Origin: Aldersonia sp. NBC_00410 | GTDB lineage: Bacteria > Actinomycetota > Actinomycetes > Mycobacteriales > Mycobacteriaceae | Assembly: GCF_026342035.1 (NCBI RefSeq) | Contig: NZ_JAPENM010000003.1 | Coordinates: forward strand, 1 to 64,000 | Length of the DNA stretch: 64,000 bases | Reading direction: 5' to 3' | Shown: positions 25,942-33,566 of the stretch, in pieces | Numbering within the stretch: the stretch's first letter is position 1 | How the letters are laid out: the number at the start of each line of letters is the position of its first letter | Notes under the pieces: generated by a model | Databases searched by the model: none | The model's input: the letters and a program-made list of their open reading frames with translations, nothing else | What the model was told of the DNA's origin: nothing | Position numbers and translations under genes: made by a program

Positions 25942-26976
25942 ATGTACCGCGCCTTCGTCCCGCCATATGTACTCGAGCGGATCGCCGCATCCAGTGCGCC
26001 GCGGCTGACCGCTGCGCCCGCCGTTGCCGACGCGACGCTGCGCCACGATGCGGTACTGCGCGCGGCCGCCCGGTCGGCCGGCCCGGTGCCGACGGTCGAG
26101 GATCCCGGGCTGACGCGCACGATCAGCGACGCCGAGCACACCGAGCAATTGCCGGGCGTGCCGGTGCGCCGTGAGGGTGAGCCGCCCACCGGGGACAGTG
26201 CCGCCGACGAGGCCTACGACGGATTCGGCGCCACACACGCGCTCTTCGCGCAGGTGTACGGCTGGGACTCGCTCGACAACGCGGGTACTCCACTGAACGG
26301 CACCGTGCATTTCGGGCGTAACTACGACAATGCGTTCTGGGACGGGACGCGGATGGTGTTCGGCGACGGGGACGGCGAGGTGTTCCGCGGATTCACCGGC
26401 TCGTTGACGGTGATCGCCCATGAACTCACGCACGGCATCACCACGCATACCGCGGATCTGGTGTACCGGGATCAGCCGGGTGCGCTGAACGAGTCGATCT
26501 CGGATGTGTTCGGCGCGCTGGTCGAGCAGTATCGCCTCGGACAGCGGGCGGACGAGGCGTCGTGGTTGATCGGGGCGGAGGTGTTCACCGACGAAGTGCA
26601 GGGTGTCGCGATGCGCTCGATGCGCGCGCCGGGCACCGCCTACGACGATGACGTCCTCGGCCGCGATCCCCAGCCCGCCCACATGCGCGACTACGTCCGG
26701 ACCACGGGCGACAACGGTGGTGTGCACGTCAACTCGGGGATCCCCAATCGGGCGTTCGCGACCACCGCGCTCGAGCTCGGTGGCCACGCATGGGAGCGGG
26801 CGGGCCGAATCTGGTTCGAGACGCTCACTGGTGGTGGACTGGGCCGCACGGCAGACTTCGCGACGTTCGCCGCGCGCACCGTCGCCGTCGCGACGAAGCT
26901 CTATGGGGCGGAGTCCGCCGAGGTGCGCGCCGTCCGTGGCGGTTGGGAAACCATCGGCGTGCCCCTGCAACCCTGA
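25942..26976 (+). CDS. M4 (thermolysin-family) metallopeptidase, protealysin type
   Basis: This 344-aa zinc protease has the zinc motif HELTH (His160, Glu161, His164), third ligand Glu184 in ALNESISDVFG, and the catalytic His262 in NGGVHVNSGIPNRAF. There is no secretory signal; the N-terminus (YRAFVPPYVLERIA) resembles the short protealysin propeptide (PPxLL-type) rather than the long thermolysin prodomain. Self-cleavage of that propeptide is the expected activation step. ATG 25942 is chosen because GTGAGG sits 9 nt upstream; GTG 25927 is the alternative. The next gene, 32 nt downstream, encodes an emfourin-like inhibitor. Confidence 0.93.
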   Translation: MYRAFVPPYVLERIAASSAPRLTAAPAVADATLRHDAVLRAAARSAGPVPTVEDPGLTRTISDAEHTEQLPGVPVRREGEPPTGDSAADEAYDGFGATHALFAQVYGWDSLDNAGTPLNGTVHFGRNYDNAFWDGTRMVFGDGDGEVFRGFTGSLTVIAHELTHGITTHTADLVYRDQPGALNESISDVFGALVEQYRLGQRADEASWLIGAEVFTDEVQGVAMRSMRAPGTAYDDDVLGRDPQPAHMRDYVRTTGDNGGVHVNSGIPNRAFATTALELGGHAWERAGRIWFETLTGGGLGRTADFATFAARTVAVATKLYGAESAEVRAVRGGWETIGVPLQP

Positions 26977-27008
26977 CAGCGGGGGTATTGGTGGCGTAGA
27001 ACGAGCAC

Positions 27009-27290
27009 ATGCGCGTAGCCGTGTCCCGCAGCGGTGGCCTGGCCGGAATCATCCGCACGTGGGCCGTGCAGCTCGATGATCAGCCCGATCATGCCGATGA
27101 GCTGTGCCGGCTGGTGGACGACTGTCCGTGGAACCACCCGCCCGACCTGGATCCGCCCGGGCCAGGGGCGGACCGGTTCGTCTACCGGCTCGACGCAGGC
27201 GAGCTGTCCGCGACCGTGCCCGAGCCGGAACTGCAGGGGCCATGGCGCCGGCTGGCCGAGCGGGTGATGGATCTCGGGGGCAGTAGCTAA
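27009..27290 (+). CDS. Emfourin-type inhibitor of the M4 peptidase
   Basis: This 93-aa protein begins MRVAVSRSGGLAGIIRTW and has a conserved-looking DELCRLVDDCPW and VYRLDAGELSATVPEPEL. This pattern (a basic SGGxxG loop near the N-terminus, then strand-rich acidic sequence) fits emfourin, the protealysin inhibitor encoded next to M4 peptidase genes. It should block the neighbouring protease in the cytoplasm. It lies 32 nt downstream on the same strand, so the two genes form an enzyme-inhibitor operon. Identification rests on motif and context, not on a search. Confidence 0.82.
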   Translation: MRVAVSRSGGLAGIIRTWAVQLDDQPDHADELCRLVDDCPWNHPPDLDPPGPGADRFVYRLDAGELSATVPEPELQGPWRRLAERVMDLGGSS

Positions 27291-27345
27291 CTTCCAGAAA
27301 ATTCGTTTGCAAAAACATGCGGCTAGTACCACAAAGTTTATGTAG

Positions 27346-27361
27346 TGTGCTCTTAGTCACA
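27346..27361. promoter_or_regulatory. CRP-like binding site before the Sdh1 operon
   Basis: TGTGC-TCTTAG-TCACA matches the TGTGA-N6-TCACA consensus of CRP/GlxR-type regulators in 9 of 10 fixed positions. It lies 25 nt before the first start codon, in an AT-rich stretch. Its position near or downstream of the likely promoter would suit repression as well as activation. Confidence 0.7.
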
Positions 27362-27385
27362 CAGCCCCGTCCGGAGGTGCTACGG

Positions 27386-27673
27386 ATGTCAACCACCGAT
27401 TTTGCCGACCTACGGGATTCGATCGGTCAGCTCAGACACTGCTTGGCGTCGCTGCAATCGAAGTACGGCGACGCATTCCCCATCCGCCGTCTCGCCAACG
27501 ACGTGGAGCGTCTGGACATCGATGCCGGCGAACTGGAACAAGCGCCGCCGCCGGTCGTGCCGGCCCGCGAGCGTGAGGTCGTCTATGTCCCGGACAGCCG
27601 CTCCGACGAGGCCGCCTGGATGGGCGCGCAAGACGAAGGACTTGGTTTCCACTCTCGCGAGCGGACCAAGTGA
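27386..27673 (+). CDS. Small conserved protein leading the Sdh1 operon (Rv0250c-like)
   Basis: This is a 95-aa soluble protein with a helical first half (DLRDSIGQLRHCLASLQSKYG) and a Pro/Arg-rich second half. Function unknown. Its size and place directly before the succinate dehydrogenase genes match Rv0250c of M. tuberculosis, which precedes Rv0249c-Rv0247c. ATG 27386 is supported by GGAGGTG 7 nt upstream. Its stop overlaps the next start in a GTGA, so it is translationally coupled to the membrane anchor. A role in Sdh1 assembly or regulation is an inference from position only. Confidence 0.85.
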   Translation: MSTTDFADLRDSIGQLRHCLASLQSKYGDAFPIRRLANDVERLDIDAGELEQAPPPVVPAREREVVYVPDSRSDEAAWMGAQDEGLGFHSRERTK

Positions 27674-28500
27674 GCGCGCCCCCGAGCACGTCGAACCAGA
27701 GCGGAACAGGAACTCAATCACCAACGCGGGCAAAGATTTCTGCCCGCACTTTGCGGACCGATCGTTGGTGGATCGCGCCGCTGCTCACCGATCTCGGGTT
27801 GGCGGTTTTCCTCATCTACGCGACGGTGCGATCGTTCGTGCGCACGGCGTACTGGGTGGACGACTACCACTACCTCACTCCGTTCTATTCGCCGTGCCTG
27901 AGTGAGTCGTGTGTGCCAGGTTCGAGCCATTTCGGCACGCCGTTCCCCGAGCTGCCGATGTGGATACCGCTCGGCTTCGTCGTCCTGCCGTTCCTGCTCG
28001 GCTTCCGGCTGACCTGCTACTACTACCGACGCGCCTACTACCGGTCGGTGTGGTTCTCGCCGCCGGCATGCGCTGTCTCGGAACCGCATGCGCGCTACAC
28101 CGGTGAGACGCGGCTGCCGCTGATCGTGCAGAACGTGCACCGCTACTTCTTCTATGCGGCAGTCATCGTGTCGTTGATCAACACCTACGACGCGGTAATG
28201 GCGTTCCACGGCAAGGGCGGCGGGTTCGGCTTCGGGCTCGGCAACATCGTGCTCGTCGTGAACGTGGTCCTGCTGTGGGCATACACCGTGTCGTGTCACT
28301 CGTGTCGGCACGTGGCCGGTGGCCGGCTCAAACACTTCTCCGCGCACCCGGTGCGCTACTGGATGTGGACGCAGATCTCGAAGCTGAACACCCGGCATAT
28401 GCAGCTGGCCTGGATCACGCTCGGCACGCTGATCCTGACCGACTTCTACGTCATGCTGGTGGCCAGCGACACGATCTCCGATCTTCGTTTCATCGGCTAA
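27670..28500 (+). CDS. Succinate dehydrogenase Sdh1 membrane anchor (Rv0249c-like)
   Basis: This 276-aa integral membrane protein has about five hydrophobic segments (for example LLTDLGLAVFLIYATV, PLGFVVLPFLLGFRLTCYYY, FFYAAVIVSLINTY, NIVLVVNVVLLWAYTV, TLGTLILTDFYVML). Histidines in the membrane regions (NVHRYFFY, CHSCRHVAGG) could bind heme or a Rieske-like metal. It would carry electrons from the SdhB iron-sulfur chain to menaquinone. The GTG start overlaps the preceding stop. The length matches the mycobacterial Sdh1 anchor (273 aa). Confidence 0.9.
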   Translation: MSAPPSTSNQSGTGTQSPTRAKISARTLRTDRWWIAPLLTDLGLAVFLIYATVRSFVRTAYWVDDYHYLTPFYSPCLSESCVPGSSHFGTPFPELPMWIPLGFVVLPFLLGFRLTCYYYRRAYYRSVWFSPPACAVSEPHARYTGETRLPLIVQNVHRYFFYAAVIVSLINTYDAVMAFHGKGGGFGFGLGNIVLVVNVVLLWAYTVSCHSCRHVAGGRLKHFSAHPVRYWMWTQISKLNTRHMQLAWITLGTLILTDFYVMLVASDTISDLRFIG

Positions 28501-28572
28501 CCAGCCCCGCCCGCCCGCCGTGGTGCGCCGAATGCGTGCCCCCGGCCGAACCGAGGAGCTTCGAGGAAATCC

Positions 28573-30510
28573 ATGACCGATGTGGAACGGCTCGAGTACG
28601 ACGTTGTCGTGATCGGCGCTGGCGGTGCGGGGCTGCGCGCCGTCATCGAGGCGCGCGAACGCGGCTACCGCGTGGCGGTGGTGTGCAAGTCCCTGTTCGG
28701 CAAGGCACACACGGTGATGGCCGAGGGCGGCTGCGCTGCCGCGATGGGCAACGCGAACTCGAAGGACAACTGGCAGACGCATTTCAAGGACACGATGCGT
28801 GGCGGCAAATTCCTGAACAACTGGCGGATGGCCGAGCTGCACGCGCGCGAGGCGCCGGACCGCGTGTGGGAGCTGGAAACCTATGGCGCGCTGTTCGACC
28901 GGACCAAGGACGGCCGGATCAGCCAGCGCAACTTCGGTGGCCACACCTACCCGCGGCTCGCGCACGTCGGTGACCGGACCGGACTGGAACTGATTCGCAC
29001 CATGCAGCAGAAGATCGTCTCGCTGCAGCAGGAGGACTTCGCGGAGACGGGCGACTACGAGGCGCGGATCAAGGTTTTCGCGGAGTGCACGATCACCGAG
29101 TTGACCAAGCAGGACGGGGCGATCTCGGGGGCGTTCGGCTATTGGCGCGAGTCCGGCCGGTTCATCCTGTTCGAGGCGCCCGCGGTGGTGCTGGCGACCG
29201 GCGGTATCGGCAAGTCGTTCAAGGTCACCTCGAACTCGTGGGAGTACACCGGCGACGGGCACGCACTCGCGCTTCGTGCCGGAGCGTCGCTGATCAACAT
29301 GGAGTTCGTGCAGTTCCATCCCACCGGGATGGTGTGGCCGCCCAGCGTCAAGGGAATCCTGGTCACCGAGGGTGTGCGCGGCGACGGTGGCGTGTTGAAG
29401 AACACCGACGGCGAACGCTTCATGTTCAGCTACATCCCCCCGGTATTCAAAGGGCAGTACGCCGAATCCGAGGAGGAGGCGGACGCGTGGCTGAAGGACA
29501 ACGACAGCGCACGCCGCACCCCTGATCTGCTGCCGCGGGATGAGGTCGCCCGCGCGATCAACTCGGAAGTCAAGGCGGGCAGGGGAACTCCACACGGCGG
29601 GGTTTTCCTCGATATCGCATCGCGGCTGCCTGCGGACGAGATCATGCGCCGGTTGCCCTCGATGCACCATCAGTTCAAGGAACTCGCCGACGTCGACATC
29701 ACCAAAGAGGCAATGGAAGTCGGCCCCACCTGTCACTACGTGATGGGTGGTATCGAAGTCGACCCCGACAGCGGTGCCGCGACCGTGCCCGGACTGTTCG
29801 CGGCCGGCGAGTGCTCGGGCGGCATGCACGGATCCAACCGGCTCGGCGGCAATTCGCTGTCGGACCTGCTGGTGTTCGGCCGCCGCGCAGGGCTGGGCGC
29901 CGCCGAGTACGTTGGTTCGCTGTCACATCGCCCGGCAGTCGCGCAATCCGACATCGACGCTGCCGCACAGTCGGCGCTCGCGCCGTTCGACCCGGTGGAC
30001 GGTGCGGAGAACCCGTACACGCTGCACACCGAGCTCCAGCAGTCGATGAACGATCTGGTCGGCATCATCCGCAAGGACGAGGAGGTTGCCCAGGCGGTCG
30101 ACCGGCTCGCCGAGCTGGGGCGACGAATGACGAAGGTGACCGTCGAAGGGCACCGCCAGTTCAACCCCGGCTGGCACCTCGCTTTGGACTTGCGCAACAT
30201 GCTGCTGGTCAGCGAATGCGTCGCCAAGGCAGCACTGCTGCGCACCGAGAGCCGCGGCGGGCACACCCGCGACGACTATCCGTCGATGCAGGCCGACTGG
30301 CGAAACAGGTTGCTGGTGTGCGAGATCGAAGACGGTGGCGAAAGTAGCGACAACCCGCTGCCGACCGTCACCGTCACCCCGAAGGATCAGCTGCCGATGC
30401 GCGACGACCTGCTCGCGCTGTTCGATTTGTCCGAGGTCGAAAAGTATTACACCGCTGACGAACTGGTGAACCATCCGGAGAACTCGCGAGACGGGAAGGG
30501 GCAGCCATGA
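28573..30510 (+). CDS. sdhA: Succinate dehydrogenase flavoprotein subunit (Sdh1)
   Basis: This 645-aa FAD subunit oxidises succinate to fumarate. It has the dinucleotide loop VVIGAGGAGLRAVIEARERG, the AHTVMAEGG segment whose His is the usual covalent FAD site, the substrate region FVQFHPTGMVWP, the catalytic Arg/His area around GGVFLDIA and HYVMGGIEVD, and GSNRLGGNSLSDLLVFGRRAG. It is slightly longer than alpha-proteobacterial SdhA and matches Rv0248c (646 aa). GAGGA precedes ATG 28573. The stop overlaps the SdhB start (ATGA). Confidence 0.96.
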   Translation: MTDVERLEYDVVVIGAGGAGLRAVIEARERGYRVAVVCKSLFGKAHTVMAEGGCAAAMGNANSKDNWQTHFKDTMRGGKFLNNWRMAELHAREAPDRVWELETYGALFDRTKDGRISQRNFGGHTYPRLAHVGDRTGLELIRTMQQKIVSLQQEDFAETGDYEARIKVFAECTITELTKQDGAISGAFGYWRESGRFILFEAPAVVLATGGIGKSFKVTSNSWEYTGDGHALALRAGASLINMEFVQFHPTGMVWPPSVKGILVTEGVRGDGGVLKNTDGERFMFSYIPPVFKGQYAESEEEADAWLKDNDSARRTPDLLPRDEVARAINSEVKAGRGTPHGGVFLDIASRLPADEIMRRLPSMHHQFKELADVDITKEAMEVGPTCHYVMGGIEVDPDSGAATVPGLFAAGECSGGMHGSNRLGGNSLSDLLVFGRRAGLGAAEYVGSLSHRPAVAQSDIDAAAQSALAPFDPVDGAENPYTLHTELQQSMNDLVGIIRKDEEVAQAVDRLAELGRRMTKVTVEGHRQFNPGWHLALDLRNMLLVSECVAKAALLRTESRGGHTRDDYPSMQADWRNRLLVCEIEDGGESSDNPLPTVTVTPKDQLPMRDDLLALFDLSEVEKYYTADELVNHPENSRDGKGQP

Positions 30511-31253
30511 GCTATGACGCCAAGTTCCGCGTCTGGCGCGGCGACGATTCCGACGGGGATCTGCAGGACTACACCGTCGAGGTCAACGAGGGCGAGGTGG
30601 TGCTCGACATCATCCACCGCCTGCAGGCGACCCAGACCCCCGACCTCGCGGTCCGCTGGAACTGCAAGGCAGGCAAATGCGGTTCCTGCTCCGCGGAGAT
30701 CAACGGCAAGCCCCGGTTGTTGTGCATGACCCGGATGTCGACGTTCACCGAGGCCGAGGTGATCACGGTGACGCCGCTGCGGACCTTCCCGGTGATCAAG
30801 GATCTGGTCACCGATGTGTCCTACAACTACACCAAGGCCCGCGAAATCCCTTCGTTCACACCACCACCCGGCTTGAAGGCCGGCGAGTACCGGATGCAGC
30901 AGGTCGACGTGGAGCGCTCGCAGGAGTTCCGCAAGTGCATCGAATGCTTCCTGTGTCAGAACACCTGTCACGTGGTGCGTGACCACGAGGAGAACAAGGA
31001 GTCGTTCGCGGGCCCGCGCTATCTGATGCGTGTCGCCGAACTCGAGATGCATCCCCTCGACGCGGCCGACCGCCGTGATGCCACCCAGGACGACTTCGGG
31101 CTCGGGCTGTGCAACATCACCAAGTGCTGCACGGACGTGTGCCCCGAGCACATCAAGATCACCGACAACGCGCTGATTCCGATGAAGGAACGGGTCGCGG
31201 GGCACCGCTACGACCCGATCGTCTGGCTCGGCAACAAGCTGTTCCGCCGCTGA
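30507..31253 (+). CDS. sdhB: Succinate dehydrogenase iron-sulfur subunit (Sdh1)
   Basis: This 248-aa electron-transfer subunit joins SdhA to the membrane anchor. The N-terminal ferredoxin domain holds the 2Fe-2S ligands CKAGKCGSC and a later C in RLLC. The C-terminal domain has CIECFLCQNTCH and CNITKCCTDVCPEHIK, which supply the 4Fe-4S and 3Fe-4S clusters. The length equals that of mycobacterial Rv0247c (248 aa). It starts in an ATGA overlap with sdhA and completes the four-gene Sdh1 operon. Confidence 0.96.
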   Translation: MSYDAKFRVWRGDDSDGDLQDYTVEVNEGEVVLDIIHRLQATQTPDLAVRWNCKAGKCGSCSAEINGKPRLLCMTRMSTFTEAEVITVTPLRTFPVIKDLVTDVSYNYTKAREIPSFTPPPGLKAGEYRMQQVDVERSQEFRKCIECFLCQNTCHVVRDHEENKESFAGPRYLMRVAELEMHPLDAADRRDATQDDFGLGLCNITKCCTDVCPEHIKITDNALIPMKERVAGHRYDPIVWLGNKLFRR

Positions 31254-31296
31254 ACCGGCGAATGTCGTCGATCAACGGGTCTCTTGGCCGGCGACA

Positions 31297-32256
31297 GTGA
31301 AGGCATTCGTATCGCGCACCTACGGGGGACCCGACGTGCTCGAGCTTTCCGAGGTCGACGTCCCCGAACCCGGTACGGACGAGGTGCTCGTGAAGGTGCG
31401 CTCGATATCGGTCAACCCCGCGGATTGGCATTGCCTGCGTGGCAAGCCCGTCTTTTCCCGCGCGACATTGGGCCCGATCAGGCCCAAGGCGACCGTTCTC
31501 GGCGCTGACATCGCGGGTCGGGTCGAGTCGGTGGGGCCCGGTGTCACCACGGTGGCACCCGGCGATGCGGTGTACGCATGTCTGTTCGGCAGCGGCTTCG
31601 GTGGCTTCGCCGAGTACGCCCGCGTCCCGCTCGGGGCTTTGGCGCCGATACCGGCAGGCTTGTCCGACGCGGAGGCCGCTGCGCTGCCGATTGCTGCCAC
31701 GACCGCGTTGCGGGGCCTCGACTACCACGGCCGCCTCGAAGCGGGCCGATCCGTGCTGGTCAACGGCGGGTCGGGCGGAGTCGGGCATTTCGGCATCCAA
31801 CTTGCCAAGGCCGCCGGCGCAGAAGTAACGGCCGTGACCAGCACGCCGAATCTGGACTTGGTCCGCACGTTTGGAGCGGATCACGTAATCGATTACACCG
31901 CAGAGGATTTCACGCGCACGGGGCAGACCTACGATCTCGTTCTCGACACGATCGGGAATCGTAGGGTCGGCGATCTTCGCCGCGCGCTCGGACAGTCCGG
32001 TAGGGCCGCGGTCACCGGGTTCACCTCGGTGGGAATGCTTGTCGGCGTTGTCGTGCGCGGCGGCAAGCGAATCAAGCAGGTCAACGTGCAGGTGACCGGC
32101 CGGAACCTCGCCGAGCTGAACACATTTGTCGAAGCGGGGGCCTTGCGTCCGAGTATCGACAGGCACTATTCGTTCGCCGAGATTCCCGAGGCGATCAGCT
32201 ATCTAGAGGCCGGCCACGCGCGTGGCAAGGTCGTAGTCGATGTCGTCGGTGCCTAG
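31297..32256 (+). CDS. Zinc-free medium-chain dehydrogenase/quinone oxidoreductase
   Basis: This 319-aa protein of the MDR superfamily has a GroES-like N-terminal domain (ISVNPADWHCLRGKP, VLGADIAGRVESVG) and a nucleotide-binding domain with VNGGSGGVGHFGIQLAKAAG. The structural and catalytic zinc cysteines are absent, as in NADPH:quinone reductase-like members. It reduces quinones or activated alkenes; the substrate is unknown. GTG 31297 has only a weak ribosome site. It follows sdhB by 43 nt, so co-transcription is possible but not shown. Confidence 0.9.
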   Translation: MKAFVSRTYGGPDVLELSEVDVPEPGTDEVLVKVRSISVNPADWHCLRGKPVFSRATLGPIRPKATVLGADIAGRVESVGPGVTTVAPGDAVYACLFGSGFGGFAEYARVPLGALAPIPAGLSDAEAAALPIAATTALRGLDYHGRLEAGRSVLVNGGSGGVGHFGIQLAKAAGAEVTAVTSTPNLDLVRTFGADHVIDYTAEDFTRTGQTYDLVLDTIGNRRVGDLRRALGQSGRAAVTGFTSVGMLVGVVVRGGKRIKQVNVQVTGRNLAELNTFVEAGALRPSIDRHYSFAEIPEAISYLEAGHARGKVVVDVVGA

Positions 32257-32269
32257 CGTCCGCGCGACA

Positions 32270-32470
32270 TTAGAGCAGCGCGATCACCATCGCTGCGACG
32301 CCGACCACCAGTATCGCGGTCAACACCGCTGCGAGAATCGATCCGCCGAGTGCGGCCACGCCCACCGCCGAAACTCCACTGATTACTCCGATTAGTACCC
32401 ACTCCACCCAATCGGTACCGAGGAGTGAGAACTTGTACCGGGGGCCCGGAGGTCCCGCCACGGTATGCAT
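32270..32470 (-). CDS. Small two-helix membrane protein
   Basis: This 66-aa frame has a short polar N-terminus (MHTVAGPPGPRYKFSLLG) followed by two hydrophobic helices (WVLIGVISGVSAVGVAALGG and ILAAVLTAILVVGVAAMVIAL) with no charge between them. No family recognised. The frame uses typical high-GC codons. A plausible TAAGCC lies a few bases before the ATG and no ribosome site is seen. It is convergent with the quinone oxidoreductase gene, 13 nt away. Confidence 0.5.
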   Translation of the reverse strand: MHTVAGPPGPRYKFSLLGTDWVEWVLIGVISGVSAVGVAALGGSILAAVLTAILVVGVAAMVIALL

Positions 32471-32669
32471 ACAACAGGCTTACCCCGCAACAGCGGATCA
32501 AAACCAGGTTTTGCACAAATCGGTCACGATTGGGGCGCGTAGGGTGACAGTTCGGCCTCGGATGGGCTAACGCGACCCGTCCGGCCGAAAGGTGGTTCTG
32601 ACGCGCAATTGCACGTCGACCCCACTGGGGCGCAGCATTTCTCGGTATCCTTCGACGGACGGTTCTTCG

Positions 32670-33506
32670 ATGACAAGGTGGTCGACGATGGCCGGTGACC
32701 GCACCGTGCGGGTTCAGGATCTCGGAGCGGGCTTCGGCCTGATCGCCGGGGCCGCGAACGTGATCATGCAACTGTCCCGGCTGCCCGTCGGGCACGGCGT
32801 CGCGGAAAGCACGGTGGAGAGCGGGCAGGTCTTTCGGCACCCGGTCAAGCGGTTGCGTACCACCGTCACCTACCTCGCCGTCGCGATGGAGGGCACCGAG
32901 GCGGAGCGGGCGGCCTACCGCGCCGCGGTGGACGGTCAGCATCGGCAGGTTCGATCGACGCCACGAAGTCCGGTGCAGTACAACGCCTTCGATCGCGACC
33001 TTCAGCTCTGGGTGGCCGCCTGCCTGTACAAGGGCATCGAGGACCTCGTCGCGATCCTGTTTCCCGATGCCTCCGAGGCGAGCCGGGACACCATCTATCA
33101 GGAGTCGGCTCGGCTGGCCACCACGCTGCAGGTGCCCGACGCGATGTGGCCCGCCGACCGGGACGCGTTCGCGCGGTACTGGAAGGAAGGCGTCGAGCAG
33201 ATCGAGGTCGACGACACGGTTCGCGCGTATCTGGACAAGGTCGCCACGGTCGCGTTCCTGCCGAAGCCGATCAGCACCGTGTTCGGCCCGATCAACAAGT
33301 TCGTCACCGTCGGCTTTCTGCCGCCGGAGTTCCGCGAGCAGATGCACTACCGATGGACGCCCGCGCAGCAGCGCAGGTTCGATCGGATTGTCACGGCGGG
33401 AGCCCGGGTGACCATGTTGCTGCCCCGTCCCGTCCGCAACTTCCCGAACAACGTCTACCTCTGGGACATGCGCCGCCGGATCGCGTCCGGACGACCCCTC
33501 GTGTAG
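32670..33506 (+). CDS. DUF2236/MpaB-family oxygenase-like protein (paralogue 1)
   Basis: This 278-aa helical protein belongs to the DUF2236 (MpaB/latex-clearing-protein-like) family, some members of which bind heme b and cleave or hydroxylate hydrocarbons. Shared family segments are ANVIMQLS, RTTVTYLAVAM, HRQVRS and YNAFDRDLQLWVAACLYKG, and the end is RRRIASGRPLV. It is the first of three paralogues in 5 kb. ATG 32670 is preferred, with GACGGACGG upstream; ATG 32688 is the alternative. TATCCT at 32646-32651 is a possible -10 box. Substrate unknown. Confidence 0.85.
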   Translation: MTRWSTMAGDRTVRVQDLGAGFGLIAGAANVIMQLSRLPVGHGVAESTVESGQVFRHPVKRLRTTVTYLAVAMEGTEAERAAYRAAVDGQHRQVRSTPRSPVQYNAFDRDLQLWVAACLYKGIEDLVAILFPDASEASRDTIYQESARLATTLQVPDAMWPADRDAFARYWKEGVEQIEVDDTVRAYLDKVATVAFLPKPISTVFGPINKFVTVGFLPPEFREQMHYRWTPAQQRRFDRIVTAGARVTMLLPRPVRNFPNNVYLWDMRRRIASGRPLV

Positions 33507-33518
33507 CGGGCGTCGCAC

Positions 33519-33536
33519 ACCAAAAAAGGGTTTGGT
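33519..33536. promoter_or_regulatory. Dyad operator over the promoter of the DHA2 exporter
   Basis: ACCAAA (33519-33524) and TTTGGT (33531-33536) form a perfect dyad with a 6-bp spacer. The right half overlaps TTGGTC (33532-33537), which with GATTGT (33555-33560) forms a promoter of 17-bp spacing. The start codon lies 6 nt after the -10 box. A repressor bound here would block the exporter promoter. Confidence 0.55.
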
Positions 33537-33566
33537 CATACGCCACGAGACTGGGATTGTTGGGTA

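Noticed and set aside
27718-29829. Long minus-strand frame under sdhC-like and sdhA genes
   Set aside because: Antisense shadow of well-identified subunits; no start site or motif.
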